A program made the position numbers and the translations under genes. Shown piece by piece: positions 41,061 to 50,673 of a stretch of 51,267 nucleotides of DNA (its first letter is position 1; each line of letters opens with the position of its first letter). The notes under the pieces were generated by a model, which ran no database searches, was not told where the DNA came from, and saw nothing but the letters and a program-made list of their open reading frames with translations. Origin of the DNA: Chara braunii (taxonomy: Eukaryota > Streptophyta > Charophyceae > Charales > Characeae). The stretch is taken from NCBI GenBank assembly GCA_003427395.1, contig BFEA01000384.1, forward strand, positions 13,793-65,059, given 5' to 3'.

Positions 41061-42665
41061 TGAATGGCTGGGCGCTGCCTCTTGATTTATACTTCAGAAA
41101 CTCGTTGGTCTGCCCTTTGCCATCGGCCCTTGGTGCTCACAGTCCCCCTGTGGTACTTGCTGGCCCGGACTGGGACTGACTGGACCTTCCGCTGACTGAG
41201 TGTGGACTCACCACTATCCTACCGACGTTGTACTGCTGTTGCACTGCGGTTTAGTCCACCACTTGCCTCACCACTTGACCACTTGCCCACTTGCCTACCT
41301 TCTAGAAGGTCTACAGCTAAGCTTCCGGAACTCACTAAGATGCCTACGCTATAGACCTACAGATTGAACCCCTGCTGCCTATGGACCTACGACAGGCCTA
41401 CCAACTGCCTACGAATACACAGGTCACAGGTTCAATTCTCGAGGTCTACACAGATACTGTACATGGGTAGGGTGAGGTCTAGGGATCGAACCCTGGGTAC
41501 TGCATCAGCCACTGCTAAAAGGTGAAAACCGTTTCATACTGCAAAATGCACAGTTAGTACCGCAAACGCTCATCATAAACACATCACGGCCTAGTAATGG
41601 GCAGCAAGCAACACCTGCTTACTCCACGCCCTGCGACCTCAAGACCACCACCCTTCCCGAGACTTGTGTATGAACGGACCACTAACCCCTCCGCTCGCAG
41701 CTGGGCGCGGACTGCTGGATCACAAGGTCATGATGAAGACCAGTCAGTCTAAGCGGTCAGAAATCAGGAGTCCGCTAATATGACACCAACGAACTCAAAG
41801 GGTCACCCAAAGTGTATGCTTACCACCACCACAAGTGCTACGGAGCTCAGCGCCCAGGCCACGATCGTACCACCACTCTTCCTCAGTTACAGCGATAAGC
41901 AGAATCATGATCCTCGGCAGCAGCAACCAACTACATGCAGATGTCGGTCATGCAGTCCATCATTACCTTCATATCAAACCTTCTCTTAGTAGACTGCAGC
42001 AACTTTGAGAGGGACCAACCACCAGACGGTCAAACTAACCTTTCGCCTCTATACTCAAGCTTGACGAATGATTTTGCCAGTGTGAATCTCCACCAAAGTT
42101 TCCTTCAGCCTCGCTCTGCTCAGGCATGGCTCAAATCTTACTCTGCAGACCGTGGTTAACAGATGGTGCACTACGACTGACGAATCTTTTTTTCTCTTCT
42201 TCCCCTTTTTTTTCTTTCAAATTGCTCCCCTCGGCCTCTGACGAACTTTCCTTTCCGATCCGCCTCTTTATCTTCCCTCACACGCCTATAGCGCTATATG
42301 TGCCCCATTGTCTTCCCCGCCTACCTCTCAGCAGATCCCGAGTAAATTTTCCGCTAGGACAGGGATAGATACATGTACAATACTAGGATGACTCTCCCAC
42401 TTAAATCTGAAAAGACACATAACCCAGGTGTGTAATCCTCCCCCTGTTTCTTTTCCTCCGCTAGAACACGACGGTCACCATTATTTATGGCCAGATTCAG
42501 TCCACATTCGGAGGAAGGAGAAAACGGAAAAACTAAGTCTGAACAATGGAGCACGAAACATGAGGGGGGCGAATGACTGTCAGCGGGACAACTAGCAACG
42601 TGTGGGGAGGGCGATGGCGATCAAGCTCACAACCAAAACGTGATCTGATGAAAAAAAAAAAAAGA
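41061..42665. other. No gene seen
   Basis: A minus-strand TATAAAT lies near 41,088-41,082, followed by GGCAGCGCC, resembling the 10.5-kb TATA context. AGGGATCGAACCCTGGG (about 41,482-41,498) matches a pol III B box on the minus strand, with a TAGCAGTGG A-box-like word upstream, but the spacing is short. Otherwise only frames under 85 codons. Confidence 0.35.
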
Positions 42666-42671
42666 AAAAGA

Positions 42672-42764
42672 AAGATTCACTGCCATATAGGAGAGTGAAT
42701 CTCCCTCCAGAAAGTGGCCGGATGCATCATCCAAAACAGAGGTGCGTTCCTCCTCCCCGCAGCC

Positions 42765-42829
<65 letters not shown>

Positions 42830-43278
42830 GCCCGAGTGCGCCTGCTCCCTGCGTTCCCCACGTGTGAATAAGGAGGATGAATCTTACACTAAAAAGTGGA
42901 AAGATTCTTTACAATCACCAAGCCGACTACGCCGGAATGAACACCACGCCAAACAACGGGGAACGGGCGAAAACGCTGCACCGTGGCAGCCAGTTGATGA
43001 TGATGATGACGACTGTGGTCCTACTCGACAACCATTACAACAACAAACCTGTGATCAGTACGGCCACACCGTGCTAATAGCAGTGAGAACCACGATCCGA
43101 CAGGGGAGGAGATCACACCACCAAGGCAGTGACTACTTCACATGAAGATGGCTGTTGTGGTGGGCACCACGAGTATGTATACTTGTGATGCTATGTACTC
43201 CAAACGAACACGGTGGTGCCGAGCATATGCAAGGAAATAAATTGAGGATGAATCTTCCACCATAGCATGGAAAGATTC
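42672..43278. repeat. Three dispersed GATTC hairpins
   Basis: Three foldbacks occur: AGATTCACT/AGTGAATCT (about 42,672-42,702), GAATCTT-CACT/AGTG-AAGATTC (42,879-42,907) and GAATCTT-CCAT/ATGG-AAGATTC (43,250-43,278). The last two share AGGATGAATCTT and differ in the inner stem in a paired way. No gene is recognised between them. Confidence 0.55.
42767..42826. repeat. (CT)n(CA)n microsatellite
   Basis: CT units run directly into CA units. Frames through it are artefacts. Confidence 0.95.
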
Positions 43279-43909
43279 ATTACCAAATTTCTACTGCCAA
43301 CCCCTCTCCACTCCGCTCTCTCGACAGTTGTCTGCAAAAGGACACCAACTAATCTACAACAGGTAAGTCCTCCACTCTCCCGATGTAGGCTGTCTTCCGC
43401 TCATCTAGGCTCAAAAAGAAGATCAAGAATGAGGAAAAAACAAAAACCGCGCAGCACTCATCACTCCTACCGCTGAAACCGCTGCTTGAGCCCCAAAACT
43501 GACGCTGCTATCTGATTCGCCATAGCCCAACACCCCAATTTCAACTCTTCACTCGCCCTGTTTCATCGAGAAATGGGTGAGATATCCCATTTTCTCCCTC
43601 GTCTTGTCTCTTCTCCCGTCTCTACCGCACTCCTTCTTTCTCCTAGCTCATTTTCCCAGACTCCCATTCATCGAGACGCAGAGCCGACTCAACCATTCAA
43701 CTCGCCCACATAAAGAGTCCTACTTAGCTCCTTTTCTCGCCTGATTTCATTAGGAGTTGAGTAGGCTGCTGATTTCCTCCCTTCACCATATCCATTCTCC
43801 ACCTTCGTTAGTTTCCCTCTCCCATCCTCACGTACCTGGACCGGATGCAGACCCCGTTCGTGCACCTTCCTTCATCAGTTCCGCTTTCTCTTTCTCTCAC
43901 GTTTTGCAG

Positions 43910-44056
43910 ACGATGTGCCCTGTTCTGTTACCAACAGAACTGCTCGACCTCAGCTATGGGCATCAGTGGTGCATGAGGAAGGCGCCCTACGTATACACCC
44001 ACAAAAATAGCGCAGCGAGGGAGCAACGTGCCCTCCACGGAATCCGCTATGAGAAA
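43910..44056 (+). CDS. Candidate internal exon, unknown protein
   Basis: A strong acceptor (pyrimidine-rich TTTCTCTTTCTCTCACG, then TTTTGCAG at 43,909) and a strong donor (GAAA|GTAAGC at 44,057) bound 147 bases, 49 codons in phase 0. The peptide begins TMCPVLLPTELLDLSYGHQW and includes RKAPYVYTHKNSAAREQRAL, ending GIRYEK. Composition looks protein-like, not repeat-derived. I do not recognise the family and see no neighbouring exon. It could be part of a host gene split by the repeats or captured by an element. Confidence 0.4.
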
Positions 44057-44109
44057 GTAAGCCGAGTGAACGTCATCTCCGTCGGTCCCCAGCCTTTTCT
44101 ACTCTAATT

Positions 44110-44275
44110 CTCTACTAACACACAGCAGTCACCTTATCTGTTTGTCCAGACAGCTAACATCTACGGTCAGACTTTCAAGATCTCCCTACATGCACCTAGA
44201 TGGGAACCTGTACAAAAAAAACAAATAAATCCACAGACCTACCCGTTTTCAAAAAAATGAAAAGAACAAAAACAG
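44110..44275. other. Short spacer
   Basis: No feature seen apart from A-rich runs. Confidence 0.3.
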
Positions 44276-44380
44276 CTGGGCTGAAAAGGCCCAGCCCGTC
44301 AAGTAGATCAGGGCTGAAAAGGCCCAGCCCGTCAAAAAAATGAAAAGAACAAAAACAGCTGGGCTGAAAAGGCCCAGCCT
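44276..44380. repeat. GGGCTGAAAAGGCCCAGCC repeats
   Basis: Three copies (near 44,277, 44,311 and 44,361) each fold, with GGGC pairing GCCC around TGAAAAG. Two are embedded in a repeated AAAAACAG-CTGGGCTG context. On the minus strand they contain TGGGCC, a word also found in plant site II promoter elements. Confidence 0.6.
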
Positions 44381-44526
44381 GCAAACTATGGTCTGAAGAT
44401 CAGGCCCGGTGGCCCAAAACTTGATGAGCCAAAAAAAATACAAATTTCTGACCGCGGAACTAAATCCCGCAAGGTCCAAACCAAGAACACAGCGACATGG
44501 TTGGGCATAGCCCCTCATCAATGTGT

Positions 44527-44586
44527 CGCAGGGGCCACGCTAATCTTCCCTGTATCGTTCCAATTTTAATGGACGTCCCAAAGGAC
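44527..44586 (-). pseudogene. U6 spliceosomal snRNA fragment
   Basis: On the minus strand, 60 bases match the 5' and central part of U6: GTCCTTTGGGAC (5' stem-loop), ATTAAAATTGGAACGATACA, GGGAAGATTAGC and GTGGCCCCTGCG. The ACAGAGA box reads ACAGGGA, and GATTAGCATGG reads GATTAGCGTGG. After CCCCTGCG the sequence departs from U6 and the 3' half is absent, replaced by sequence that folds (CGACA with TGTCG). No plant U6 promoter elements are visible at the usual distance upstream. It is therefore a truncated pseudogene or a U6-derived chimera; real U6 forms the spliceosome's catalytic core. Confidence 0.85.
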
Positions 44587-44799
44587 CATGGCCAAACCGA
44601 CGACTGTGAGGTATTACCGTGGCAACTCGCCGGGCCTAGGCAATTTCAGGAATATTTAATCCTACTCACCAAGTCCCCTTATCTGGTCCGAACTTGGGTC
44701 TGAATTCTAACAGCGCATGGGTGTATCCACAGCGCTAGGCTCTTGGGCCACTGCTGGCTCCAGGGACCGGTGTCAGGCCCCATCCCAAATGGGACAAAA

Positions 44800-45095
44800 A
44801 AAATAAATAAATAATAATAATAATAATAAAAACTAATAAAAAATAAAACTTAGAAAATCTAGGAAAACAGCTGAGGTGGAGGGGACCGTCGGCACTTGGT
44901 CCTTGGTCCTGATCCGCGGGCCCACGGCCGGATCCCCCCCCGCAAAACCAAGGGGGATAGTCCCGTGGGACCCTCAGCCCCTCGGTCTGCGCCAAAGTCG
45001 GCTCCTTTGCTCCTCCGCTGCTCGCTGCTGGCCTCGATCCCGGGATCCACCTGGTGAAAGCCTAACACCGTAACCAATAGGGCTAAGCCCAAGCC
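44800..45095 (-). mobile_element. tRNA-Glu-derived SINE
   Basis: The minus strand starts with GGCTTAGCCCTATTGGTTAC. TAGCCCTATTGG (45,085-45,074) fits a pol III A box. GGATCGAGGCC (45,040-45,030) fits the B box at ten of eleven positions, with 33 bases between them, as in tRNA genes. Between them GGCTTTCACC looks like a tRNA-Glu (TTC) anticodon arm. An unrelated body follows, then an A/T tail of TTATTATTATT type (about 44,835-44,800). This is the classic head-body-tail plan of a plant SINE. Target-site duplications were not found. Confidence 0.7.
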
Positions 45096-45470
45096 TGGAC
45101 CGGGTGCGCGCCAGCCAGTATGTAAATGGTAACTGTGGCCAGCCTGGGTTTAAGGCTGCTGCTGCTTACTTTCCCGCTCAACCCCACAGTTCTGCAGGCG
45201 CGCCTCCGCTGGCTCAGATGCAGGCTTTTACTCTGCCCGCCGTGCACGCTGTCCCGCAATGCTATGGCCAACAGCCTGGGGCTTTCCCCACGCTGCTTTT
45301 TTCTAGGAAAGGCCGCCCTTTCACTGTCTCCACGCCGGAAAACCCCGGCCTTTATGATTCGCGCCATCCTTACTCTGTTTTTGGCTGCGCCTTCTACTAT
45401 CGACAGTGCATGGTCATCCTAATGCCTGCGAAATTTCTCATGGCGTGTCCCTGAAACGTCGGCCTCTAGT
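45096..45470. other. No gene seen
   Basis: Frames of about 95-116 codons on both strands overlap completely and are unassigned. The stretch lies between the SINE and the 676-bp duplication. Confidence 0.35.
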
Positions 45471-46822
45471 AAGTCAGACAACCTCCTCCTCTAGTCACAG
45501 CCTTACCTGGTCAATGCGTCGCCTGTAACTTCGCTCGTGCGTGCGAGGCTGCGAGTGCCTCAGAAATTCTAGCCTGGCACTTGTCCTACCGGCGTCCCGT
45601 AGTCTTCCTTGATCAATCGCTTGGTCCAGCTAACGCGTGCCCGCAAGTGCGCACTCACACACTCTCTAATCAACACAAAGCGTGTGCCATTCCCAATCCT
45701 TGGGAATCGGTTATGGGCGCACAGAAATGGGACGCGCTCCTAAATATTCCCAAATACGTATTTCCTGCAAACTGCAAGAACGCGCCCAATTACCCTTGTA
45801 AGGGTAATTGGGCCGACAACGGCCAGATTCTCGTAATCTATTAGGGAACTTCGTGATGTTTGCCCCGTCAAACGTCAACTTTTTCTTAGCGTCCGCTAGG
45901 TAGCCTTGGTTTTTGTTCAGTGCTCGCGAGGGGGACGATACTATCTTCCTAAGGCCGCCTTCGGAGCTACTGGCCTCGCCCGCCATACTGGTATCTTGCC
46001 CTTCCTTGCCGGCCTTCTGTCCCTCCCTAGTCTTTGCAGTTCCTTTCTTGTCGAACCATCCCAGCACCCTTTCCCTAAGGCTCCAGAGTCCTTCACATCC
46101 TCACGTTACCTCCGGCGTGGTCGGCAGGCGGCTAGCCCGACTATCTAAGTCAGACAACATCCTCCTCTAGTCACAGCCTTACCTGGTCAACGCGACGCTG
46201 CCTGTAACTTCGCTCGTGCGTGCGAGGCTGCGACCGCCGCAGAAATTCTAGCCTGGCACTTACTTGTCCTACCGGCGTCTCGTAGTCTTCCTTGATCAAT
46301 CGCTTGGTCCGGCTAACGCGTGCCCGCAAGTGCACGGTCACACACTCTCTAATCAACACAAAGCGTGTGCCATTCCCAATCCTTGGGAATCGGTTATGGG
46401 CGCACAGAAATGGGACGCGCTCCTAAATATCCCCAAATACGTATTTCCTGCAAACTACAAGAGCGCACCCAATCACCCTTGTAAGGGTAATTGGGCCGAC
46501 AACGGCCAGATTCCCGTAATCTATTAGGAACTTCGTGATGTTTGCCCCGTCAAACGTCAACTTTTTCTTAGCGTCCGCTAGGTAGCCTTGTTTTTTGTCC
46601 AGTGCTCGCGAGAGGGACGATACTATCTTCCTAAGGCCGCCTTCGGAGCTACAGGCCTCACCCGCCATACTGGTATCTTGCCCTTCCTTGCCGGCCTTCT
46701 GTCCCTCCCTAGTCTTTGCAGTTCCTTTCGGGTCGAACCATCCCTGCACCCTTTCCCTAAGGCTCCAGAGTCCTTCACATCCTCGTGTTACCGCAGGTGT
46801 GGTCGGTAGGCGGCCAGCCCGA
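45471..46822. repeat. 676-bp tandem duplication across the gag break
   Basis: Two near-identical copies (about 45,471-46,146 and 46,147-46,822) begin AAGTCAGACAAC and each contain the end of the inserted block plus about 300 bases of gag. The duplication therefore happened after the block entered gag. Each copy carries a palindrome: GCCCAATTACCCTT-GT-AAGGGTAATTGGGC at 45,784-45,813, and a version with one mismatch at about 46,468-46,497. Each also has ATTCCC/GGGAAT nearby. Confidence 0.85.
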
Positions 46823-47532
46823 CTATCTATGGTTGGGGGGTTCGTAGCTTTCTCTGCTCCCATCCCTAGGGAGTTCTCTCTCTCCTTCCTCCTTTTGCTC
46901 GGTGTTCCCCCACGGTCACTACCCTTTTCCCCTTGTTTAATTCCGCCTCGGCGAGTTTTCCGTTCATCCCGCGGTTCCTCCCGCAGAGGGCCTTCTTCGC
47001 TCCCAGTCATCATTTCCTCAATCAATCTTGCCTTGTACTCTGCGGTCCTTTTTTCTATCTCTGCGAGTTTGCGCCTCGCATTTGTGATCCTCACTTTCTT
47101 AGACACGGCTCCCTCTGAATTCCGGGGGCTTGTCCTATCCTTATTTCTGCCCTCCTTGGTCTCCTGATCCCTTGCCTGCTTCCTGACTTTCCCGGAGCTT
47201 TCCCCGGAGGAGATTTCCTTCCGGTTCCCTTTGGTACCATCCGGATTTATCGATTCTCTGTCTTTCTGACCCTCTTCGCTCTGCACAGCACTGCCTCCTA
47301 AGCCTGGTCCTCCTTCGCTCCTACGGTTATCTGTCTCATTCTCCGTTGTCATTTGCCTAGTTCTGCATAGACCAAAGGATTCCCAGGACACACGCAGCGC
47401 GAGGCATTTAGGTTCCGACTTCGTTGGCTTATATTTATTCGGGTGGTAGCCTTCTCCCCATTTCCGTTTCCCGATTGCTTCCCTAAGAAGGAGCCGCGAC
47501 CGGCCCTGCCGCCCTACCGAGCTAAGGGACAC
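46423..47532 (-). pseudogene. Gypsy gag, N-terminal part
   Basis: An open frame of 369 codons. The likely gag start is Met61 (MTTENETDNRR); earlier codons may be leader. The N-terminal 300 residues are very rich in Lys, Arg, Glu, Gly and Ser, with a coiled-coil near residues 150-175 (ARRKLAEIEKRTAEYKARL). The end, KKLTFDGANITKFLIDYGNL, is a conserved gag entry motif. After NLA (about 46,504) the frame runs into inserted repeat sequence. The remaining gag starts at 34,936 with LLKWTEEEK. A partial second copy of residues about 255-336 lies at 46,067-45,830 through the tandem duplication. Confidence 0.75.
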
Positions 47533-47812
47533 GACTTAGTTCCCTTTATCACAGGCTCGTTTAGAGTGCCCCTGTTGCGTCGGGTCGGGGCGTAGGAGTC
47601 CCGGTTAGGCATCCCACTAAGGAAAGTTTCCCGAGCAGTATTCCCCTTTTCGACCTCCAGGGTCACGACAACCATTATGAATCTACCCTCCCCCTTTTAT
47701 TTTCTAGAGGTTTTTGATCGTCCGGGTCCGAATGTCCTTCTTTATTTCCATCGGTGAGCCCCTGTACGTAGCGGGCTATACATGATTTGCCCTATTGGCC
47801 CGCCCCTGGATG
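47533..47812. other. Spacer between accessory gene C and gag
   Basis: 280 bases with no frame of interest on the minus strand. The sequence is C/T-rich on the plus strand. It may contain the gag leader. Confidence 0.4.
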
Positions 47813-48811
47813 CTAGTCCCGTTCTCGTCCTCGTGGCCCTTCCGGTTCGGTAGGCTCCTCGAATAGTTGAGCCACCCCCGCTAGATAACTCTCCCCTATC
47901 TCGATTTCCCTCAAGATTATGTGTTCGTATTCCGCCCAGGCTAGCCGTGGCAACCCAAATATCAGGATATGGATAACTCCCAGTAATTCATGGGCCCTGT
48001 TTCCCCATATCGGCCCATGTTCCACGGCAACGCCATATAACATCTCGATGGTCTGATAGGGGAAGTGGGCTACCCAGATTATTGTCGAGTCTGCCAGCTC
48101 CTGCGCCCTTGCGAGGCTCCTGAAGATGAGGTCTATCGTAAATCGGGGGACCCGACACCTCAGCGACGTGGATGTTGCCCTGAATTCCCTCCAACCTCTC
48201 ATTTCCACCCTGTTAAGTAAGTCCACGTTTCTTCTACCCCTGACAGATTGTCCTACTCGCGTCAACACCCGGGCCGCCCTCTGAAAGACGGGAGCCAATT
48301 CGTGGCCTTGCGCTATTCCTATCCCCAGCAAGTGCCAGCCAGTCTCGGGTAGGTACACGACCCCGGTTACCTCTAAATTGGAAAACAAGTCATCCCCAGG
48401 CCCTCGGTTGAGTCTCATCCCCGTCCACCGACATTCCACCAACATGAAGGCGCTGTCTCTCCCTAGAGTCACGGCCTGCCATTCCACGTCGAATCCCCGA
48501 AAGTTGGAATTTGACGGAAGGGACACTTCCCATCGCTCGCCGTTATTCCAGGGCGGTCCGGGGTACCGGGGCTTGCGTTTATTTCGCACACGTTTTGCCT
48601 CCATTGTTGTTTCGGTAACTTCCTGCATAGTCCACATAGAAAGGTTTACGGCCCGTTCTTCAGCAATTGTCCATCTTCCTACCGTTTTCCCTTCTCGCTT
48701 ATGTCCCTTTTTTTTTTTTTCCTTGTCCCGTGTCCCACTTCCGTGCCCATGATGGTCGGACACCTTCCCTTGTTTTAATCCCCTCGCGCGATCTGCTAAG
48801 CTAATGTACAC
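47813..48811 (-). CDS. Unknown family member C (intact, 332 aa)
   Basis: An uninterrupted frame of 332 codons. The N-terminus is basic (RDKEKKKKGHKREGK, about 28-42). The body has WNNGERWEVSLPSNSNFRGF, then DSAFMLVECRWTGMRLNRG, LEVTGVVYLPETGWHLLGIG, a middle GWREFRATSTSLRCRVPRFT, and a C-terminal YGVAVEHGPIWGNRAHELLG and IEIGESYLAGVAQLFEEP. I recognise no named domain, catalytic motif or membrane segment. Two broken paralogs lie immediately upstream on the same strand (48,899-49,836 and 49,864-50,673), and gag lies 280 bases downstream. It is probably an element-borne accessory gene, but could be a host gene family next to a gag remnant. Confidence 0.6.
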   Translation of the reverse strand: MYISLADRARGLKQGKVSDHHGHGSGTRDKEKKKKGHKREGKTVGRWTIAEERAVNLSMWTMQEVTETTMEAKRVRNKRKPRYPGPPWNNGERWEVSLPSNSNFRGFDVEWQAVTLGRDSAFMLVECRWTGMRLNRGPGDDLFSNLEVTGVVYLPETGWHLLGIGIAQGHELAPVFQRAARVLTRVGQSVRGRRNVDLLNRVEMRGWREFRATSTSLRCRVPRFTIDLIFRSLARAQELADSTIIWVAHFPYQTIEMLYGVAVEHGPIWGNRAHELLGVIHILIFGLPRLAWAEYEHIILREIEIGESYLAGVAQLFEEPTEPEGPRGRERD

Positions 48812-48898
48812 GGCCCCCCCTTTTCTTATGTTACACCCTAGTTTTACATGCGTCCTTCACACTCCGACTTCCCCGTGGCATTGGATTTCCTGGTCCCT

Positions 48899-49836
48899 TT
48901 AATCGAACCACAGTACCTTAAACAGTTTAAAGACATCATCCACGTAGGATGGAGCAGCCGCCGCCTCCCGGCTAACTATGGCGTCCCAAGCTTCCGCGTC
49001 TACCTCTAGGCGGTCATACTTGCCTATCCTCAGGACGGTGAGGATTTCCCTGGCTTTATCTCCGTAGAAGGGCCCATATTTTAATGAGATCCTATAGAAT
49101 TCCTCAGTCAGCCAGGCACACTCTATGTGTACTTTCATGGAGTCGGCCACGTCTATCGTGTGCTCGAAACCCCCAAACCACTCGGCCACGAACTCGGGCA
49201 CCCATGCCGTTGTTCGTAGGCTGGGAGGCTTGAGTTCCTTCCATCCCCCCATCACAACTCTGCTATTAAGTTCGTCAGCATCAAAGACAAAATCTGGCTA
49301 TATGATGGAACCTCCGACCGAGTGACACAAGCAAAATAATGATAATGAATGCGTCGGTGCGGACAATCAGCAGGGAATTCATGTGTTGATACATGCGTTG
49401 CGCCCCTCAACTACTACACGCCAGACATCCCTGCTTGGGATCGTTGGCGAACCTCCTACCTTCCTTTTGGGTTCGTGTCTCTGCATTCCCCAGAAGCCAC
49501 ATCGGATCTTGTCCCATTGCTATCATAGTGCAAAATAGGCGCCACCCGTCTTCGGAATGGACGATCGTTCCAACCGATTCAACTTTGCCTTCTGCCATCT
49601 TGTCCCAACCTTCCTCTTCCCTTATCGGGTTCCAAATCCGCTTTATCCAACATATGATACCTCGGGGCAACTTCAAACCCAACCCAGTCGCACGTGGTTC
49701 CCCTCCACTCGTTTTCGGCTGGTATAGGCATTTCTATTCCTCCTCTGTTTCGCCTTGGTTCCCATCCCTTGAAGGTGTATTCCATCATCATTTGCTCTCT
49801 AGTCATATTTTCCCTTCCTGCACAATACCAGGCCAC
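48899..49836 (-). pseudogene. Unknown family member B (broken)
   Basis: Three frames together cover the family length. 49,836-49,579 has FKGWEPRRNRGGIEMPIPAE and NEWRGTTCDWVGFEVAP, matching member C's WNNGERWEVSLP and FRGFDVEWQAV. 49,682-49,407 has VESVGTIVHSEDGWRLFCTM, matching VTGVVYLPETGWHLLGIG. 49,255-48,899 has GGWKELKPPSLRT, then YRISLKYGPFYGDKAREILT and SYVDDVFKLFKVLW, matching the C-terminus. Frameshifts and stops make it a pseudogene. It is 87 bases from member C. Function unknown. Confidence 0.6.
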
Positions 49837-49863
49837 TCGGTCTCCCTAAGTAAGTCACCCTCC

Positions 49864-50673
49864 TTAGAAGTCCTTGTCCTCTATCTCCTCATCTTCGTCC
49901 TCATCACTGAAGTCATCCTCTTCGTTGTAGAACAACTCCCTTACCCCTTCCAAAAATATCTCCCCTATTGCCACATTTCTGTAGACTATCCCCCAATGCA
50001 CGGAGCTAGGGACAAAAACATTGTCTACGCTAAGGCAGTTTAGCATCTCAGCCAGCTCCTCCGCCCAATTCCCCTCAAACGGCCTCATTTCTACCGACAA
50101 CCGCAAGAAGTGTTGCCTAGCGCACTAGTATAGTCCGAGGGTCGTCATGGATTGGCATATCCGTATTAGCCTGCTCCCAGTTCCGAAGACCGCATCCACC
50201 AGAAAGGGAGGCAGCACACATCGCATGGTTCTGACGGGTCACCTCACGCTTCCCCTATCCCCAAGCTCCACCCGCACATCTACCCTTTCCATTTCCATTT
50301 CCCTTTGCTGACACGCAACCCATACAACCTCCGCTTTTGCCTTCCTAAACAACTCGTCCAGCGCATTCCCGAGTGCCAAATCTATGACCATAGCAGTCTC
50401 CCTGTCTTGTGACGAGTAGACCCACCCCCGGGCTTCCACAGTCCCTTGGAACTCCAAATCCATTAAACTCGGCGACAACCTTGTCAAGCTGACGTTAGCC
50501 CATACTGTCTCTATCCAAAGGAACACGTCCTCCCCTTCCAGCATCGCGGTTTGATGCCGGCTCAAGATCTGTCCACGTCCCATACATCTACTGGCATATC
50601 CGGACCGCTGGTATAGACCGGGGAAGACTACCACCGCGCCATCTTGTTTCCAGCACCCGACCCCTGTTTTCAT
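49864..50673 (-). pseudogene. Unknown family member A (broken)
   Basis: Frame 50,673-50,239 has GEDVFLWIETVWANVSLTRL, then LEFQGTVEARGWVYSSQDRE and ALGNALDELFRKAKAEVVWV, aligning with member C around DSAFMLVECRWTGMRL and LEVTGVVYLPETGW. After a stop, the sequence encodes MRCVLPPFLVDAVFGTGSRL. Frame 50,106-49,864 has LRLSVEMRPFEGNWAEELAE and IAIGEIFLEGVRELF-type ends (VAIGEIFLEGVRELF), then a very acidic tail (EEDDFSDEDEDEEIEDKDF). An internal stop near 50,130 splits it. The gap to member B is about 27 bases. Function unknown. Confidence 0.55.

Noticed and set aside
41480-41540. Second SINE on the minus strand
   Set aside because: The B box is good, but the A-box-like word is only about 26 bases away, too close for a tRNA-type promoter, and no tail is visible.
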